Source: Gonapodya prolifera JEL478 (lineage: Eukaryota; Monoblepharomycota; Monoblepharidomycetes; Monoblepharidales; Gonapodyaceae). Taken from it: a stretch of DNA of 64,000 bases. The stretch is taken from NCBI GenBank assembly GCA_001574975.1, contig KQ965748.1, positions 348,062 through 412,061 on the forward strand. Reading direction: 5' to 3'. Made by a program: the position numbers and the translations under genes. Numbering within the stretch: the stretch's first letter is position 1; every line of letters begins with the position of its first letter. Below the pieces are notes generated by a model. The model was not told the origin of the DNA. It did no database searches and worked only from the letters and a program-made list of their open reading frames with translations. Of the stretch, positions 27,535 through 39,500 are shown one piece after another.

Positions 27535-28965
27535 ATGGGCCCTCGAAAGATCGTTGTGGACACAGATCCAGGAATCGACGATTTCCTGGCACTCTGCCTG
27601 CTATTCTCGTGTCCTCCAACTGAAATCCAAATCGTGCGTTCCAGCGATCGCTGAGTACTCTCTTCGCTCGTATGATATGAGTGTGATTTCTCACAATTGA
27701 AAAGCTGGGCATCACAATCGTCCATGGAAACTCGTCTGACATGACGCTCATGGCACGTAACGCGTGCTTTGCAATGCAACTCTGTGGGATTCGTGATATT
27801 CCAGTCGTGATTGGTGCAGCAAGCCCTCTTGTAAGGACAAACGACTCTACATACTTCCCCTGTACATCGCCATCCTCCCCATGAGACCGTTCCTTCCTCT
27901 TCTATCCTGTAGGCTCCGAATTTCCCCGACCCTCCTCCTCTGCCTCCGTGCAACCCTCTCATTCACGGCCCAGGTCTCATTGGAGGAGTCATCGTTCCGG
28001 ACGACGTCGATATCTCACCACTGGACAACGAGTGGAACACAAAGTTAACCACCGAATTCAGTCAGAAGAAAGCTCGAGAGAATGGAGATGATTTAGTTAC
28101 ACCTGCAGCACGGTTCCTCGTCGAAATACTGGAGAAAAACCCCGGAGAAGTGACGATCGTCACCCTGGGATCGCTCACCAACGTCGCTTTAGCTTCACAA
28201 TTGTGGACGTCATCAGGGAAGACTGGTTCACTTGGGGAGCATGTTGCTGCGATATGTGAGTGAAAGTGTCGTCCGTGTGGATTTCGGCACAGAATATTCG
28301 TCCCAAAGAAAGTTAGTGAATACCATACTCTTCCATTCCAAGATTCCATGGCCGGCGCTCTCCACACTCACCCCGGGGCCCTCGGCAACCGTCTCCCCTG
28401 GTCCGAAGCCAACATGGTAGACGACACCTTCGCCGCGCAGCTTGTTCTCCGCATGCCGCGGTGTCCAAATGCACCACATTATCTCATACCATTGGATCTC
28501 ACCAACCGGATCGGCGTGTCGCAGGAGTTCGGGGACCAACTTGTTGAGCGGTTGAGGAAACACGGACAAGAACATCTTGGCAACATACTACGTGACATGC
28601 TATCACACTACCGGTCCGCTTTGAGCGCTCTTGGAGCTCGCCCTCCGCATGGCTTCCATGACCCCACGGCAGTGCTCTTCCTCCTCTCTCCGCATCTGTT
28701 CGCGGCTCCTGTCAAGGTCAGCGTGGACGTCGAGACTCGGGGACATCTTGTAGCTGGCGCGACGGTCGCGGATTGGAATGGGCGATGGGGGAGGGAGCGG
28801 AATGTGGAGGTGGTGTTGGATGTTGCGGCTGGATGTGGAGCCGAGGGTGTGTTGGAGGAATACCTGCGGAGGTTGGAAGTGAGGGCAGCGGAACTACCGC
28901 GGAGGTCAGAGCAGAACTCTGAATGGCGAGTGCGAATGGGGCAAGTTTTTATTGATGTAAAATAG
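27535..28965 (+). CDS. Inosine-uridine preferring nucleoside hydrolase
   Basis: Four exons (27535-27633, 27705-27830, 27913-28255, 28343-28965) give about 396 residues. The N-terminus MGPRKIVVDTDPGIDDFLAL carries the diagnostic DTDPGxDD calcium- and ribose-binding motif. LGITIVHGNSSD, IPVVIGAASPL, VTIVTLGSLTNVALA and MAGALHTHPGALGN follow in family order. The late HDPTAVLFLLSP contains the conserved His-Asp of the active site. The enzyme splits nucleosides to base and ribose in purine and pyrimidine salvage. The stop is only 70 nt upstream of the next gene on the same strand. Confidence 0.88.
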
Positions 28966-29035
28966 TCTATCCTTCAGTTGTAAAAATAATGTATCTCTCG
29001 CCCACTCGTGCACCCTTCGGCCCATCGCTTTCGTC

Positions 29036-31193
29036 ATGTCGCACACAGTAGCATCACTCTCCCTGTTCGTACTTGGGTCATCAGGTCTCTTAGGCTCGAT
29101 TTCCTCTTCCGTGACCGTGGATGCCTCAGTCGAGGCAACACTCGCCAACTCCGATTCGATCGAAGACCGAACACCAATCCCCACCCCTTCCGAAACACGC
29201 GAATCATCTGCTCTATCGTGCTCGGCATGCGGAGTCTTGTCGTTCGAAACCGTCGCGGACCAGCGAGTTCACTTCAAGTCGGATTGGCACAGGTTCAACG
29301 TGAAGCGGAGACTGAAGAGTCTTCAGGCGGTTTCAGAGGAGGTTTTTGATGACTTGAGTGACGTTTCGTCGATCGAGGGGTCAGATTCGTCGGACAATGA
29401 GGAGGACGAGGGTGATGACTTCACGGCAAAAGATGCTGGACAACATGGAAGGGATAAGTCGCATAAAATGATGGCGGACATTACCAAAAGTCGGCCAGTG
29501 TTTGCTTTCCCCATCAGCGCCGACGGAGTTCTTCCATCGAGCTCGAAAGCAACGGACGTCACCGGCGCGACAGGACCCAATCCCACAGATAAACCACAGC
29601 GTGACCGCGCCGTTCTCGTATACAAATGCCTCTTCGAGTATCCTGCGCCCACGCAGACTTTAGTGGAACGACTTGCTGCCCTCCAGCCGCCCAGCAAGGC
29701 GATAAACGTCTCCGCGATTGCCACCCCTCAACGCACATGGACCATTGTACTTCTATCCTCGGGTCACTTCGCCATCGCTACATTCCAACTCCCCACCACT
29801 CCACCCTCCCCGTCCAATCCCCTCTCCACCAAACCCGTCCTCTCCAAATCGTTCCACCGGTACACCACTCGTCGGAAACAAGGCGGGTCGCAGTCCACCA
29901 TGGATTCGTCCAAGGGTAACGCCAACAGTGCAGGAGCGGGTCTACGGAGGTACAATGAAAAGGCACTCATGGAGGAGGTCAGAGGAGCGCTCGAAAGCGC
30001 CGAGTGGAAAAAGTTGATTGCGAATAGTGAACGGGTGTTCTATCATGCTGCTGGAAGAGGGAATCGGCAGGTTATTTTCGGGTACGAAGGGGCAGTGCTC
30101 AAAGGTGGGTTGTTCTGGGTTAAGTTTTCTCACACGTAACTAGCAGAATCTAACATTCCGGCACACAAATGTACCTGAAGAACTCCCTACGCTTCGAACA
30201 CTCCCGTTCCCGACCAAGCGTCCCACCCTCACTGAGCTTCAGCGAATATTTCGGGAGATTTCCACTGTCCGCGTCGTAGAAGTTGAACCAGCTAAACCCA
30301 CCAGTCCTTCTGTCGCACCTCTCACACCGAACGGTGCCCCAAAGAATGCCTCACCCGACAAATCCCAGGAAGCAGCACAAGCACCCGAGCAAGAAAAAAC
30401 TCTGATAGACCCTGTAACACAGGCAAAACTCTTGGACTTTGCCTCTCGCGGCAAAACTCCTCTATTGACGACGACTCTGTCGACTCTCCTTGACCGACTT
30501 CTGCCTGTCCATTCGGATCTCACCCTTTCCGCTCTCGTCAACAGTCCCTTCAAAATCGACTCACCTTCGTCGTCTTCCAACGCCACCACCACCCTTCTTC
30601 ACACATCTTCCAAGGCTGCTCATCCGGATACAGTGACTGCTTTGCTCGACCTCGGGGCGAATCCCACTAAGCTCTCTCGAGGTAAAACTCCGTATGAGCT
30701 GGCACCAGACCGACCTACCAGGGACGTTTTTCGTCGATTTCGAGCTCGTGCAGGAGAGCCCGCGTGGGACTGGAGAGCGGCGAGGGTGGCTGAACCCCTG
30801 ACACCCGAAATGGAGGAGGAGCGGGACAAAAAGGAGGCGGAGAAGAAGAAGAAGGAAAGAGAAAAGGAGAAGGCGCGGGCCAAGGAGAAGAAGGAACGGG
30901 AGAGGGAAGCCGCAGCAAATACCCCCCCGACGCCACCCTCTGCGTCTTCCAAGCCCGCAGCTTCACGGACAATTTTGGCGGCATCTGCTGCTGCCCCCGC
31001 TGTTCGCCCTCCAGCTTCAGCTGCCACTGAGAGAGAGAAGCGAGCTCTGGCGGCGGAGTGGAGAGTGCGGGCGATGACAGGGAAGTGCGTCATGTGTGGT
31101 GGTATGATTGCACAGGGAAGGGCGTTTGAGCGAATGGGGTACAAGTACTGCTCCACCGATTGTGTTCAGGGACATAGGGAATACATAGGTTAG
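29036..31193 (+). CDS. VMS1: Vms1/ANKZF1 peptidyl-tRNA release factor of ribosome quality control
   Basis: Two exons (29036-30104, 30181-31193) give about 693 residues. A zinc finger, CSACGVLSFETVADQRVHF with SDWHRFNVKRR, lies at about 61-92. A VLRF1 domain follows, with TWTIVLLSSGHFAIATFQ, then TRRKQGGSQS at about 278-286 (the release-factor-like Gln of Vms1 sits in this loop) and GNRQVIFGYEGAVLK. The second exon has LRTLPFPTKRPTLTELQRIF and ankyrin-like sequence (HPDTVTALLDLGANPTK). A charged coiled coil (KKEAEKKKKEREKEKARAK) and a VCP-interacting segment (REKRALAAEWRVRAM) follow. The C-terminal treble clef is CVMCGGMI...YKYCSTDCVQGHR. The family frees stalled chains from 60S subunits and works with Cdc48. 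Confidence 0.9.
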
Positions 31194-31479
31194 ACTAGAA
31201 ACTTTCGAACAGGTGGTAGGACTAAGAAGGGAATGTACGGTGGCATTGTGCAAATGCAAATTGGGGTTGGGGGGCTCAGAATTCTTCGTCTATCCTTGGA
31301 TTGTGTTGCAAAATTCAGAAACAACTGGAAACGAGACTGGATTCGCGATGATGAGCCACCACAGCGGAGACAGTGAAGAGTTTCAACTCAACTCGTGCGG
31401 GCGCAGAGAGTGTTTTTGCGAGGACTGTGTGGTGCTCAATGGACGCAAGGTTGGAAAGTGGACGCCAACCTAGCTCACG

Positions 31480-32604
31480 ATGGAGTTCGCTCATTCCCTC
31501 TGTTGCGAGCAATGCAGACAAGGGATGCTGGACTTCGTGGAAGACGTCGCCAAAGCACGGGCGACCGCAATAATGATGTCTATTTCACCGCCCCGAAAAC
31601 CGAAAGTCGCTTCCTTGCCACCACACATACCCAACTTGGATTTGTGTTTTCACATTCCGGGGCTCCTGGCATCGACTCCACTCGTCGGAATGGTCGCGAG
31701 GCTGGCTGTGGTGACCATGAAGATGGCGCCGCTCATTCGCGCAGAAAGGGAAAAACCTGTGTCGACTCTGGAGTTGATCGTCACCACTATCAAGAGACCT
31801 TCCCAGGGCTCGAAACAACGATTTTTCGAAGATGTTTTCGGCCCTTCGATCCGTTCCCTGAACGCGTTTGTGTCGTCCAATAGCTCCGTAATCCCCTATC
31901 TTCTGGAAAACTCCAAACTGTTCGACCATATCGTTGCTATGCGGCCACCAGAAGAAGCTACGTGGACGGAGTATTCAAATGCTTTGGCGCGGCCGGTGCA
32001 CACACTGATCGTGAATATTATTGGTGGAGCGGATGCGGACAGTCTTGCCGAAATACGTACCGTGGCACGATCCCACAAGCAATTTCACAAGCTCGTTTTG
32101 TCTGAGATACATTCTTCTAGGGATGAATGTGTACTGGATCCACACACTGACTGGGGAGAAGCCCACAGAAGAAGGCTGTCATGCCAGCCGCAGCCCGACA
32201 GAGTGTATGGAACTTTCCCGTGCAAGGCAAGCACGGAGGGTCTTCCCCTTACTATAGCACTTCCGATCCTCCCGACTCTTGGTTCCTGCGGAGTGTCCCG
32301 ATTCCAGGCAAGCTCCCGATGCAAACGCATAAATTATTGCTCTACGGATTGCCAGAAGGCTGATTGGCGATACCACAAGCACGTCTGCGGAGTCGAGCGC
32401 ATGCCCCACCCGTTGATGTCGAACTTGGTGCGGATTGGAGGTCTGAAACATGCCAGCTCGTCGCAGACGGTGAAGAGGTACCTCCTGGAATCAATTATGA
32501 TTCGTTCGAAAGTTTGGAACCCGGAGGTCGGATCTGGTGAGGATCAGCGCGTAGAGTCATTTTACGGATGGCCGTGGAGGGTGGAATGGATATTGATGAG
32601 TTGA
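31480..32604 (+). CDS. MYND-like zinc-finger protein
   Basis: An open frame of 374 codons without introns. The only recognisable domain is near residues 270-310: CGVSRFQASSRCKRINYCST, then DCQKADWRYHKHVCG. This matches the C-terminal half of a MYND finger (C-x2-C variants, YCS-x-DCQ-x2-DW-x2-H-x3-C). The first Cys pair of the usual MYND is incomplete, so either the finger is degenerate or a short exon is missing. The N-terminal 260 residues are helix-rich and unassigned. MYND domains bind proline-rich partners. Function unknown. Confidence 0.6.
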   Translation: MEFAHSLCCEQCRQGMLDFVEDVAKARATAIMMSISPPRKPKVASLPPHIPNLDLCFHIPGLLASTPLVGMVARLAVVTMKMAPLIRAEREKPVSTLELIVTTIKRPSQGSKQRFFEDVFGPSIRSLNAFVSSNSSVIPYLLENSKLFDHIVAMRPPEEATWTEYSNALARPVHTLIVNIIGGADADSLAEIRTVARSHKQFHKLVLSEIHSSRDECVLDPHTDWGEAHRRRLSCQPQPDRVYGTFPCKASTEGLPLTIALPILPTLGSCGVSRFQASSRCKRINYCSTDCQKADWRYHKHVCGVERMPHPLMSNLVRIGGLKHASSSQTVKRYLLESIMIRSKVWNPEVGSGEDQRVESFYGWPWRVEWILMS

Positions 32605-33287
32605 TGGATGGATGCAGAAGAGTTTGGAACCAGGAGGTGGTGTTCGACGATGACAGGATTCCACGGATCTTCGACGTTGATGCGATAAAAATGTAAAATT
32701 CTTCGACGATAACTTCGGCACGCTAAAAATATGCCTTTTTCCTCAATATACACTCAAATTTACGTCTCAAATACAATGCAAAAGTGCCAAACCGAACACG
32801 CATAGCGATTCTCGATGAGTACAATGTACGGGCGAACAATGGACAGTTTGTACACGAAGACGGGCTAGACTTCGGTCTATTCAAACAGGTCGTACAAAGC
32901 AGCAAGCGAGAGGGAGTGGTTGACAAAATTGGGGAAAATCTTTCGATCAACCGGCGAAGTGTCGTTGATTCCGACATGAACTGGTGACCTGTAAAATTCA
33001 AATCACACGGGAAGAGGAGATAAAGAGTAATCTCTCTTTTGAGACAGGTCCATGAGGAGGAGCGTCACGAATATTTGAAGTATTCGAATATCATTGAAGA
33101 AAAAAAGCAGAACGAAACAATTGAAGACACAAGCACACGACGAACATTAATGGCAGAAGGCAGTCTACCAAGGCTATTTACACTTTACACCGGGATGAAG
33201 TGATGATATCCGCACTTCCTTGGTGATTGAATAAGTGATGTGAACAATTCAAGTAAAAGGAAATCAACCTTGGTGTCACTCACAATT
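32605..33287. other. Intergenic, one weak short ORF
   Basis: A 67-codon plus-strand frame at 32784-32987 and an overlapping 92-codon minus-strand frame (32723-33001) have no motif. I do not support either as a gene. Confidence 0.4.
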
Positions 33288-34067
33288 TCACGCAACTGCA
33301 TGCCCTCTGTCGAGCTCCATCTCAGACACCTCGTCAACAGTCGTGTCTCCCACAGTTCGGTTGTAGAATTGTCCACCGACGACATTACCAATCATCGACT
33401 CATTGACTCTTCGTGCGAACTCCTCGGGATCTTTTATCATAAGCTCAGCAGCCTCCAGATTGAATGGGTGAGCAGCATCAGGCTCCAGAAGGAGCTGCTG
33501 CACGCCGAGAACTACAGAATTTAAGTCCATCGTCGACTTCCACTCGTCTGTCAAGATTCCAAGGCATATGTTTCCGTCTCTGTCCAAGTTTGGGTGATAG
33601 ACACGTTGAAGGCATTTCACGCGGGGAGGCTCGTAGGGATACGTGAGTGGGGTGGAGAAACCGAAGCGAAATGTTCCACCCATGTAGGGTCCCGAAGCCG
33701 GCGTGATGACGACGTTAAAATTGAGAAGGTCATCACAGGAAGGGAATGAGAATTTGACGGAGTCGCCGAAGGCGTCGCTTCCCAACATCTTCGAGAACTC
33801 GTTTTGCAGGCAGACTTGGGCACTGAGGGAGCGTTTCCGTCTCGGAGTGGTGGACGCGGAAGACAGCCCACTCTGCTGGGACGATTCAGAGGTCGGATGC
33901 GTGCCGTCTGAGTGCAGAGCTTCGGCAGCTTTGAGGGGCTCTGCGGAGATTGGACTTTTTGTGACGGAGCTGGACCCAGCGAGTCCGCCAGGGTTGGAGT
34001 TTTGTGCGGCCTTGATGGCATCTGTGCTTTTGAGGCGTGTAGCGATGGGTAGAGGGAGTGGAGGCAT
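33288..34067 (-). CDS. UBC12: Ubiquitin-like conjugating enzyme, Ubc12/UBE2M type
   Basis: A single 259-codon frame. The UBC core starts about residue 90 (VCLQNEFSKML) and has DDLLNFNVVITPASGPYMGG, PPRVKCLQRVYHPN and DGNICLGILTDEW, with the catalytic Cys in NICLGIL. NSVVLGVQQLLLEPDAAHPF and LEAAELMIKDPEEF follow. DLLNF, the YHPN..GN.CL block and the LEPD...P.N.EAAE stretch are closest to the NEDD8 E2 Ubc12. The usual hydrophobic N-terminal docking peptide (MIKLFSLKQ in animals) is replaced by a Ser/Thr-rich leader of about 90 residues. A later start near residue 95 is possible. Confidence 0.75.
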   Translation of the reverse strand: MPPLPLPIATRLKSTDAIKAAQNSNPGGLAGSSSVTKSPISAEPLKAAEALHSDGTHPTSESSQQSGLSSASTTPRRKRSLSAQVCLQNEFSKMLGSDAFGDSVKFSFPSCDDLLNFNVVITPASGPYMGGTFRFGFSTPLTYPYEPPRVKCLQRVYHPNLDRDGNICLGILTDEWKSTMDLNSVVLGVQQLLLEPDAAHPFNLEAAELMIKDPEEFARRVNESMIGNVVGGQFYNRTVGDTTVDEVSEMELDRGHAVA

Positions 34068-34215
34068 GTTCAGAATGAATCCCAGGAGGAAGAAGGGAGT
34101 GTGGCTGAGTCAACAGTCATGGGGGAGACAGGAGGCTCGAATAATCGCTGAAGGAACTTCCCGTGACATTTTGAAGCAAAGCAATCACCATAATAAAGTA
34201 TACAGGCAAGTCTCT

Positions 34216-36676
34216 CTAAATAAGGTCTCGACTCCTGCGAAGATCCTTAGACCCGCGCAAGACCTCTGCGAGTTCGGTGCGACTACCTTTGGCTGCAGAT
34301 TTCTTCGTGCTTGATGTTCTCATCCACTGGGATAATGCGTCGCCTCCCTATTTCGTATTATGACGAGGTCAAAATGCTGTACCAGCGTCGATGCACCGTT
34401 CTCTTGAACACTCACGTCGTCACCCCCGTCCTCGGAATCACTCCCATCATCGCCATCATCCAAGCCATCCTCTTCGGCGTCGGCTGGCACCGCCAAAGGT
34501 CCATTGATCAGTTTGAGCTCCATCAGGACTTCTTGAAGTTGCTCTTTCAGCTCGAGGTACTCTCGCATGTTCTCTTCCAGCACGGTGAGGACAAGGAAAT
34601 AGTTGTCGAGCTTTGACTTCGAGAGCTTGTCAAAGTCCTGTGAGGGAAGTAAAGTTCGATATAAATGTGTCGACGACGTCGAGACGTTATCAGTGTTTCC
34701 TGACTCACTGGAATCTCATAAGGAATCTGGCTCTTCCAAACAGGATCGTTCCCGTCTGGCGGAGGTACCACCTGGCGCAGCTTTCTTTTCGCAGCAACAT
34801 CCGGCTTCGCCTTGTCACCCCCCTCGGCTTGTTTCTGAGCTGCAATTGCACTTTCCGACCGAAGTTGTCGATGTTTTGCCTTCTCAGCCTTCTTTGCTTC
34901 GTCGTAGGATGATTCCTATGTCATTCGTAGGAAGTAAGTTTGGACTCTCGGCCCTTTTATGCTTGGCGCAGTCACGGAGTTTTCACCGACGTACCAGGTT
35001 CGTGACGACAACAGCCACAATGAGATTCTGGAAAACAAAGGCGCCAATGATGATGAAAGCCCCAAAGTACGCCGCTGCAACCGAGAACTGTCCCTTTGCT
35101 TCCAGAGTGTCGAAGATGTCGACCCAACTGTCTTGGGTGATCAAGATAAAAAGGGTGAACATTGTAGCACCAAGGTCGCCCCTTAGAAATGCGGTAGGAG
35201 TTTAGTCAAGATCAACAAAGCGGTTCGCGGAAGCGAGGTAGGCGTGTAGTGCCCAGCTTCGGCCAGCCGTGACGCACCAGTGCTGCGAATCGTGGTCTGC
35301 AAATAACGTTGTTCCAAGAACCGCGAAGATAAACATGACAATGAGGAGTAAAAGGACGATGTTCACCATGTCTATTTTATAAGGGAAAGAACGTCAAACC
35401 AAAAGCTGCTCTGATGTCGAGCGGATTGATGATTACAGCAACCGAACGCTCACCTAATAGTGAATCTACGACCGTCTGAACAATCATTTGAAGTCCTTGA
35501 AGAAACGCCAGACTTCGAAGACTCCGCAAAGCGCGCAGAACACGAAGGATTCGCAGAATACGACCATTGCTGGCAAAGGCAAGTGCTGGTTGAAGTACAG
35601 TTGTACCATGTTATACGCAGTGCAAGCGTTTGTGAAACTTTGCGGCTTCCTCACTTCCTCCAGCCAAGCTCGCCCCGACCAGCACGAAATCGAACCAGTG
35701 CCACCCGGACGACCAGAAGCCCCAAAAGTCGACGTACCACTTGAAGAGGATTTCCATGATAAAGATACCAATAAAAAGTTGATCGACGATTTGGAATATG
35801 TGACCGTATTTGGTAGTCTTGTGATTAGCGAGGAATACCGATTTTGAAGCGGTTCAGCATTTGGTTCTCTCAGCCACGTCGTGATGAGAATGCTCACCAG
35901 CTCAGGATCCGTCTGCAGAGCAATGAGAACAGAATTCGCCAAGATTATCACGAAAATAACCAAGCGGAAGTAGTCCGAGTCGGCCAGCTCGGCGGCGAGT
36001 TCCTCCCGCACATGCGTGTCAAACGCGTCGTCCACGTCAACGACGTCCGAGAAATTGACGTGCCGCGCTTCTAAGCGGTTGATGTTCTGGCGAATGGCTT
36101 GACTGAATATCAACTTTCGGACGTTATTGTAGGAATCACTTGTTTCGATCACGAGAAGAATGAAATCACACCAGCTGTGAGTGCTCATCACAAAAACTCA
36201 CGTATTGTCGCCGTCGTCGACAGTGTCGGGGACGTAGAAGTTGTTTTCGCCGTTCATTTCCTGCTCGTCGTCGTCGGAGCCATCCGAAGCTGCTCCCTCG
36301 CCACTTCTAGTCCCTTCTGCAGATGACTTGGTAGGTGGAGTCCATGGTTTTATACCCTCGGGAAGCGAGAAAAACACCCTCTTCGGCTTCGCTCCTGGCG
36401 ATGCCTTGCTGGAATCGACTGGATAGCCGTTGTCGCTTCCATCCACAGGAGTCGTCGGCAAAGGGGACGGAGGGAAGAGGGATTCATACGAGGGTGGGAT
36501 TCGTGGGTCGCTGACTGCGGGCTGGAGACGACGGGATTCGGCGATGCTGGTTGTAAAATTTGCGGGCGCCGAAATGAGGATCAACTCACCATCTGGAATG
36601 CAGGGTACGTTAGTTCGACATCAACAGTAGCCTTGTACTTTGATCGTCTCATTCTCGCTCCTGTGGATTCCGCCAT
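34216..36676 (-). CDS. CatSper-like voltage-gated calcium channel, single six-TM domain
   Basis: Ten exons: 36590-36676, 36202-36521, 35898-36138, 35655-35817, 35454-35585, 35278-35371, 34995-35181, 34709-34915, 34416-34637 and 34216-34326; phases agree, about 587 residues. After a disordered acidic N-terminus come S1 (RLVIFVIILANSVLIALQTD), S2 (VDQLFIGIFIMEILFKWYVD), S3 (WHWFDFVLVGASLAGG) and a strong S4, NGRILRILRVLRALRSLRSL, with Arg at every third position. S5 is NIVLLLLIVMFIFAVLGTTL, the pore is FTLFILITQDSWVDIF, and S6 is YFGAFIIIGAFVFQNLIVAV. TQDSW fits the CatSper selectivity signature [S/T]-x-[D/E]-x-W, and one repeat per chain excludes Cav/Nav. The C-terminus is helical (YEIPDFDKLSKSKLDNYFLV). 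If the last intron is not spliced, the stop is at 34320. Confidence 0.85.
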
Positions 36677-37093
36677 CTTGAACTCGATAGTTGAGCCGTT
36701 TGGACAGATGAGTTTCTCTCCCACCATTCAACAACCTCCGTAATAATGCAAATGCGCCATTTCAAGAAATGAAATTATTTGAAAATTTAACCTAATTTCA
36801 CTCACTGAGTCAGACGAGAAACGCACGCAAACACACTCCCCTAGCAAGCAACAGGGTACATGATCGCACGCCATAGCCAGAGACTCTACAATTAATATCT
36901 GCTTGATGAAGAAGGAAAGCTCGAAATCCTACCGTGGTCATTGTGGCACAGCCCTTCCTCCACGATATGATCGAAGTATCGGGAGGATGTTCTACCCGAG
37001 CGACGGAGCACCACGCCTTCCCAAAGTTGCGGACGGAACAGCGCCAACTGGACCGAGTTGCATCAATCGTCAGCGAGGCGCCCCGACGACAAA
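36677..37093. other. Divergent promoter region
   Basis: AT-rich gap between the CatSper-like gene (leftward) and the xanthine dioxygenase (rightward). No defined motif recognised. Confidence 0.4.
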
Positions 37094-38786
37094 ATGAGTA
37101 CGACGATATCTGTCAGGCCACTCACAAAGTTTGACGAAACTCAGGGCTACAGAGGCTCTATGGTCAACTTCGGAGCTGAAGTCATTGGAGCCGACCTTGA
37201 CAATCTATCAGGTAGGCGTTTTAAGCTTTGTTGCGGATCTCCAAAAGGAATGCAGCATCCCGACACCGACAATGTGGCACGATGAAACGCCCTGCCGTAG
37301 CCCAAGATTTTGCAGTCATAGAGCGTGCACTCGAAGATCACCAAGTTTTGGTCATACGCGGTCAGCAACACATGGCACCAGCTTCGCAAGTCAAGTTCGC
37401 CCTTGCTTTCGACCCCTCCGCAGAATGCACCATTCACCATCACGGCGACGTGTCCAAGAACGCGCTGAATAAAAGTCATCTTCTTGGTGGCAACACACCA
37501 GTTCCTGGTCTCCCACAGCTTCATGTTATTGGTAATGGTGGGTGAAAGCTTCCAATGAAATGATCGTCGAAGTATTCAACGAGACAAGGCAACTCAACTA
37601 GGGACCATCCACGATCACTACGGTATTGAGTCGTTCAAACTCAAGCACCCCTCGCATGCGGATTTTCATGCAACGGCTCCACCACTGGGAAACACTCGAT
37701 ACTACAGATGGCATATTGACGCAGCACTTTGTGAGCGAACCCGCTCAATGCTGATATATCGTCGCGCTGGCCGCTGATATTCAGTTCTCCACCTGCGGAA
37801 CAGATGATAAATTTCCTCCGCGTGTCACAACGTTCCGCACCGTGCAGCCAGTAAACAATCCCGCTAAGCCACCAATTCAAACTCTTAGCTACGACGATGG
37901 AAGTGGAGACGAAATCGCCATGCCAGTTGGTGCGACGGCGTGTAGGTGTCAGAGGCTTTACATAAGTCGATTGGTGATCTGATCTGTTACTGACAACTAT
38001 GAATATCGATAGACGTAAGCGGGTACACCGCCTTTGAGCTGCTCCCGGTCGAATTGAAGGAGTGGGCTTTGCGGACAAAAGTGCTGTGTGAGTTCGGGGT
38101 ATTGCAATCGATCTGCAGTCAAAGTCCTCTCACCACCATCTCCGTAGACCCGCCCCACCCGTATGCATGGGCTGGCAAATGCAAGGCGGAGTCAACGGGC
38201 TGCACGCTTGTCAGCGAGGGTAAAGAAGTTCCGCTTGACGAGCTGCCACCATGGGAAGAAGAAAGATTAACCGTCCTTCCATTGGTGAGTAGTTTTTGTC
38301 ACCCTCGTCCGAACGGAGCTCCCCATGCTCAAATCTGGGATTTTCTTGAAAGGTCTGGCGCAATCCCCTTACCTGTCGCCCCTCACTTCAGCTTCACGGA
38401 ATCGTCGCAAGCGCATTCGTGACCAAAAACCCAGACGGATCCGAGACCACCATGGACGACCTGCCACGTGTTCGTGAGAGGATTCTCGAGCTCATGAGAC
38501 CGGCTGTGGGGCCAGAGTACGTCCTGGCCGTGAAGGGTGAGGCTGGTGACCTCCTTGTGTGGGATAATTGGTGAGTGTTTTGCGTGGTGCATTGACACAA
38601 GACTGTGCAGTCTTGATGATCAATTTCCGTTCTACACGACTACATCTTATCTCTGCTCGCTGAAGGACTCTCTGGCACTCCGTCATGTCCAACCTCGATG
38701 GAGACGATCCTGGTGATCTTCGCATTATGCACCAGTGTAATCTTGCGGCATCCTACCCTCCTGAAGCATGGTCACCTTCGTCGTGA
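37094..38786 (+). CDS. xanA: Fe(II)/2-oxoglutarate-dependent xanthine dioxygenase (XanA type)
   Basis: Eight exons with matching phases (37094-37211, 37301-37537, 37602-37730, 37804-37941, 38013-38087, 38148-38284, 38353-38570, 38666-38786), about 390 residues. TauD/TfdA fold: DFAVIERALEDHQVLVIRGQ, GTIHDHYGIESFKLKHPSH, TRYYRWHIDAAL with the His-x-Asp iron ligands, SYDDGSGDEIAMPVGATAY, PHPYAWAGKCKAESTGC and WTLWHSVM with the distal His. RIMHQCNL holds the 2-oxoglutarate-binding Arg. The YRWHIDAAL block and PHPY...STGLVSEG-like stretch are those of fungal XanA, which hydroxylates xanthine to urate without a molybdenum enzyme. Other TauD substrates remain possible. Confidence 0.85.
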
Positions 38787-39500
38787 TACAGTATTTTGGT
38801 TACTTTTGTAGAATTAGAATAGAGCTTGTTTCATTGTTGATTGCCCCAGCGATCCGGCCACACTGAACCCAACAGACGCGATGGATTCGTCGATTTTATC
38901 AAAAGCTTACTGAGGTACGTCTCAACCTACACTGCTTTGCGCCAATCTGACCCCAATTGGTGCTGTACTCCCCGTAGAACCCCATTCGTATTCAACATAA
39001 AGAGCTCCGGCCCTACGCTGGGGTCGCTTCTGGACATTGGCGCGCTGGACAAGGACGACATTGGGGCTGCTCTCGCTCGGACGCCGTCGAAGGAGGAGCT
39101 GCGGAGAGGGGCGCAATCTCAAGGAAGTAGGAGAGTTGCAACTTGAGTGCCTGCACTGCAATGTATATACTCTTTGTTATCAAAATGCTATCTCTGTGTT
39201 AGCCTGCTGGGTCGTTTACGGATTTGCACTCTTGTGGCTTGTATGTATTGGTCTTGGCAGTGTTGGTTGCAAGACAGTCAGAACTGTTCTGGATACAGCA
39301 ACCGGAGGGTGGTGGCAAAAAAGCTAATAGCTCCAGGTAACACCGAACTTATAGCTTGTACGGCAGTATTAGCAAATTGTGGGTCATCAATGCAGCGGCC
39401 GAGTGGCTGGGTGGCAAGCGCCTGAAGCGACCACATTATATTACAATCCCCATCGCGCAAAACCATCACCGAGGACATGTTAAGCACTGCTAACAACGCA
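38787..39500. other. Intergenic, no gene recognised
   Basis: Frames of about 90-100 codons on the plus strand (38841-39146, 39037-39327) lack motifs and a splice context. Confidence 0.4.

Noticed and set aside
37641-38078. 145-codon minus-strand frame
   Set aside because: It overlaps exons 3-5 of the xanthine dioxygenase and has no motif.
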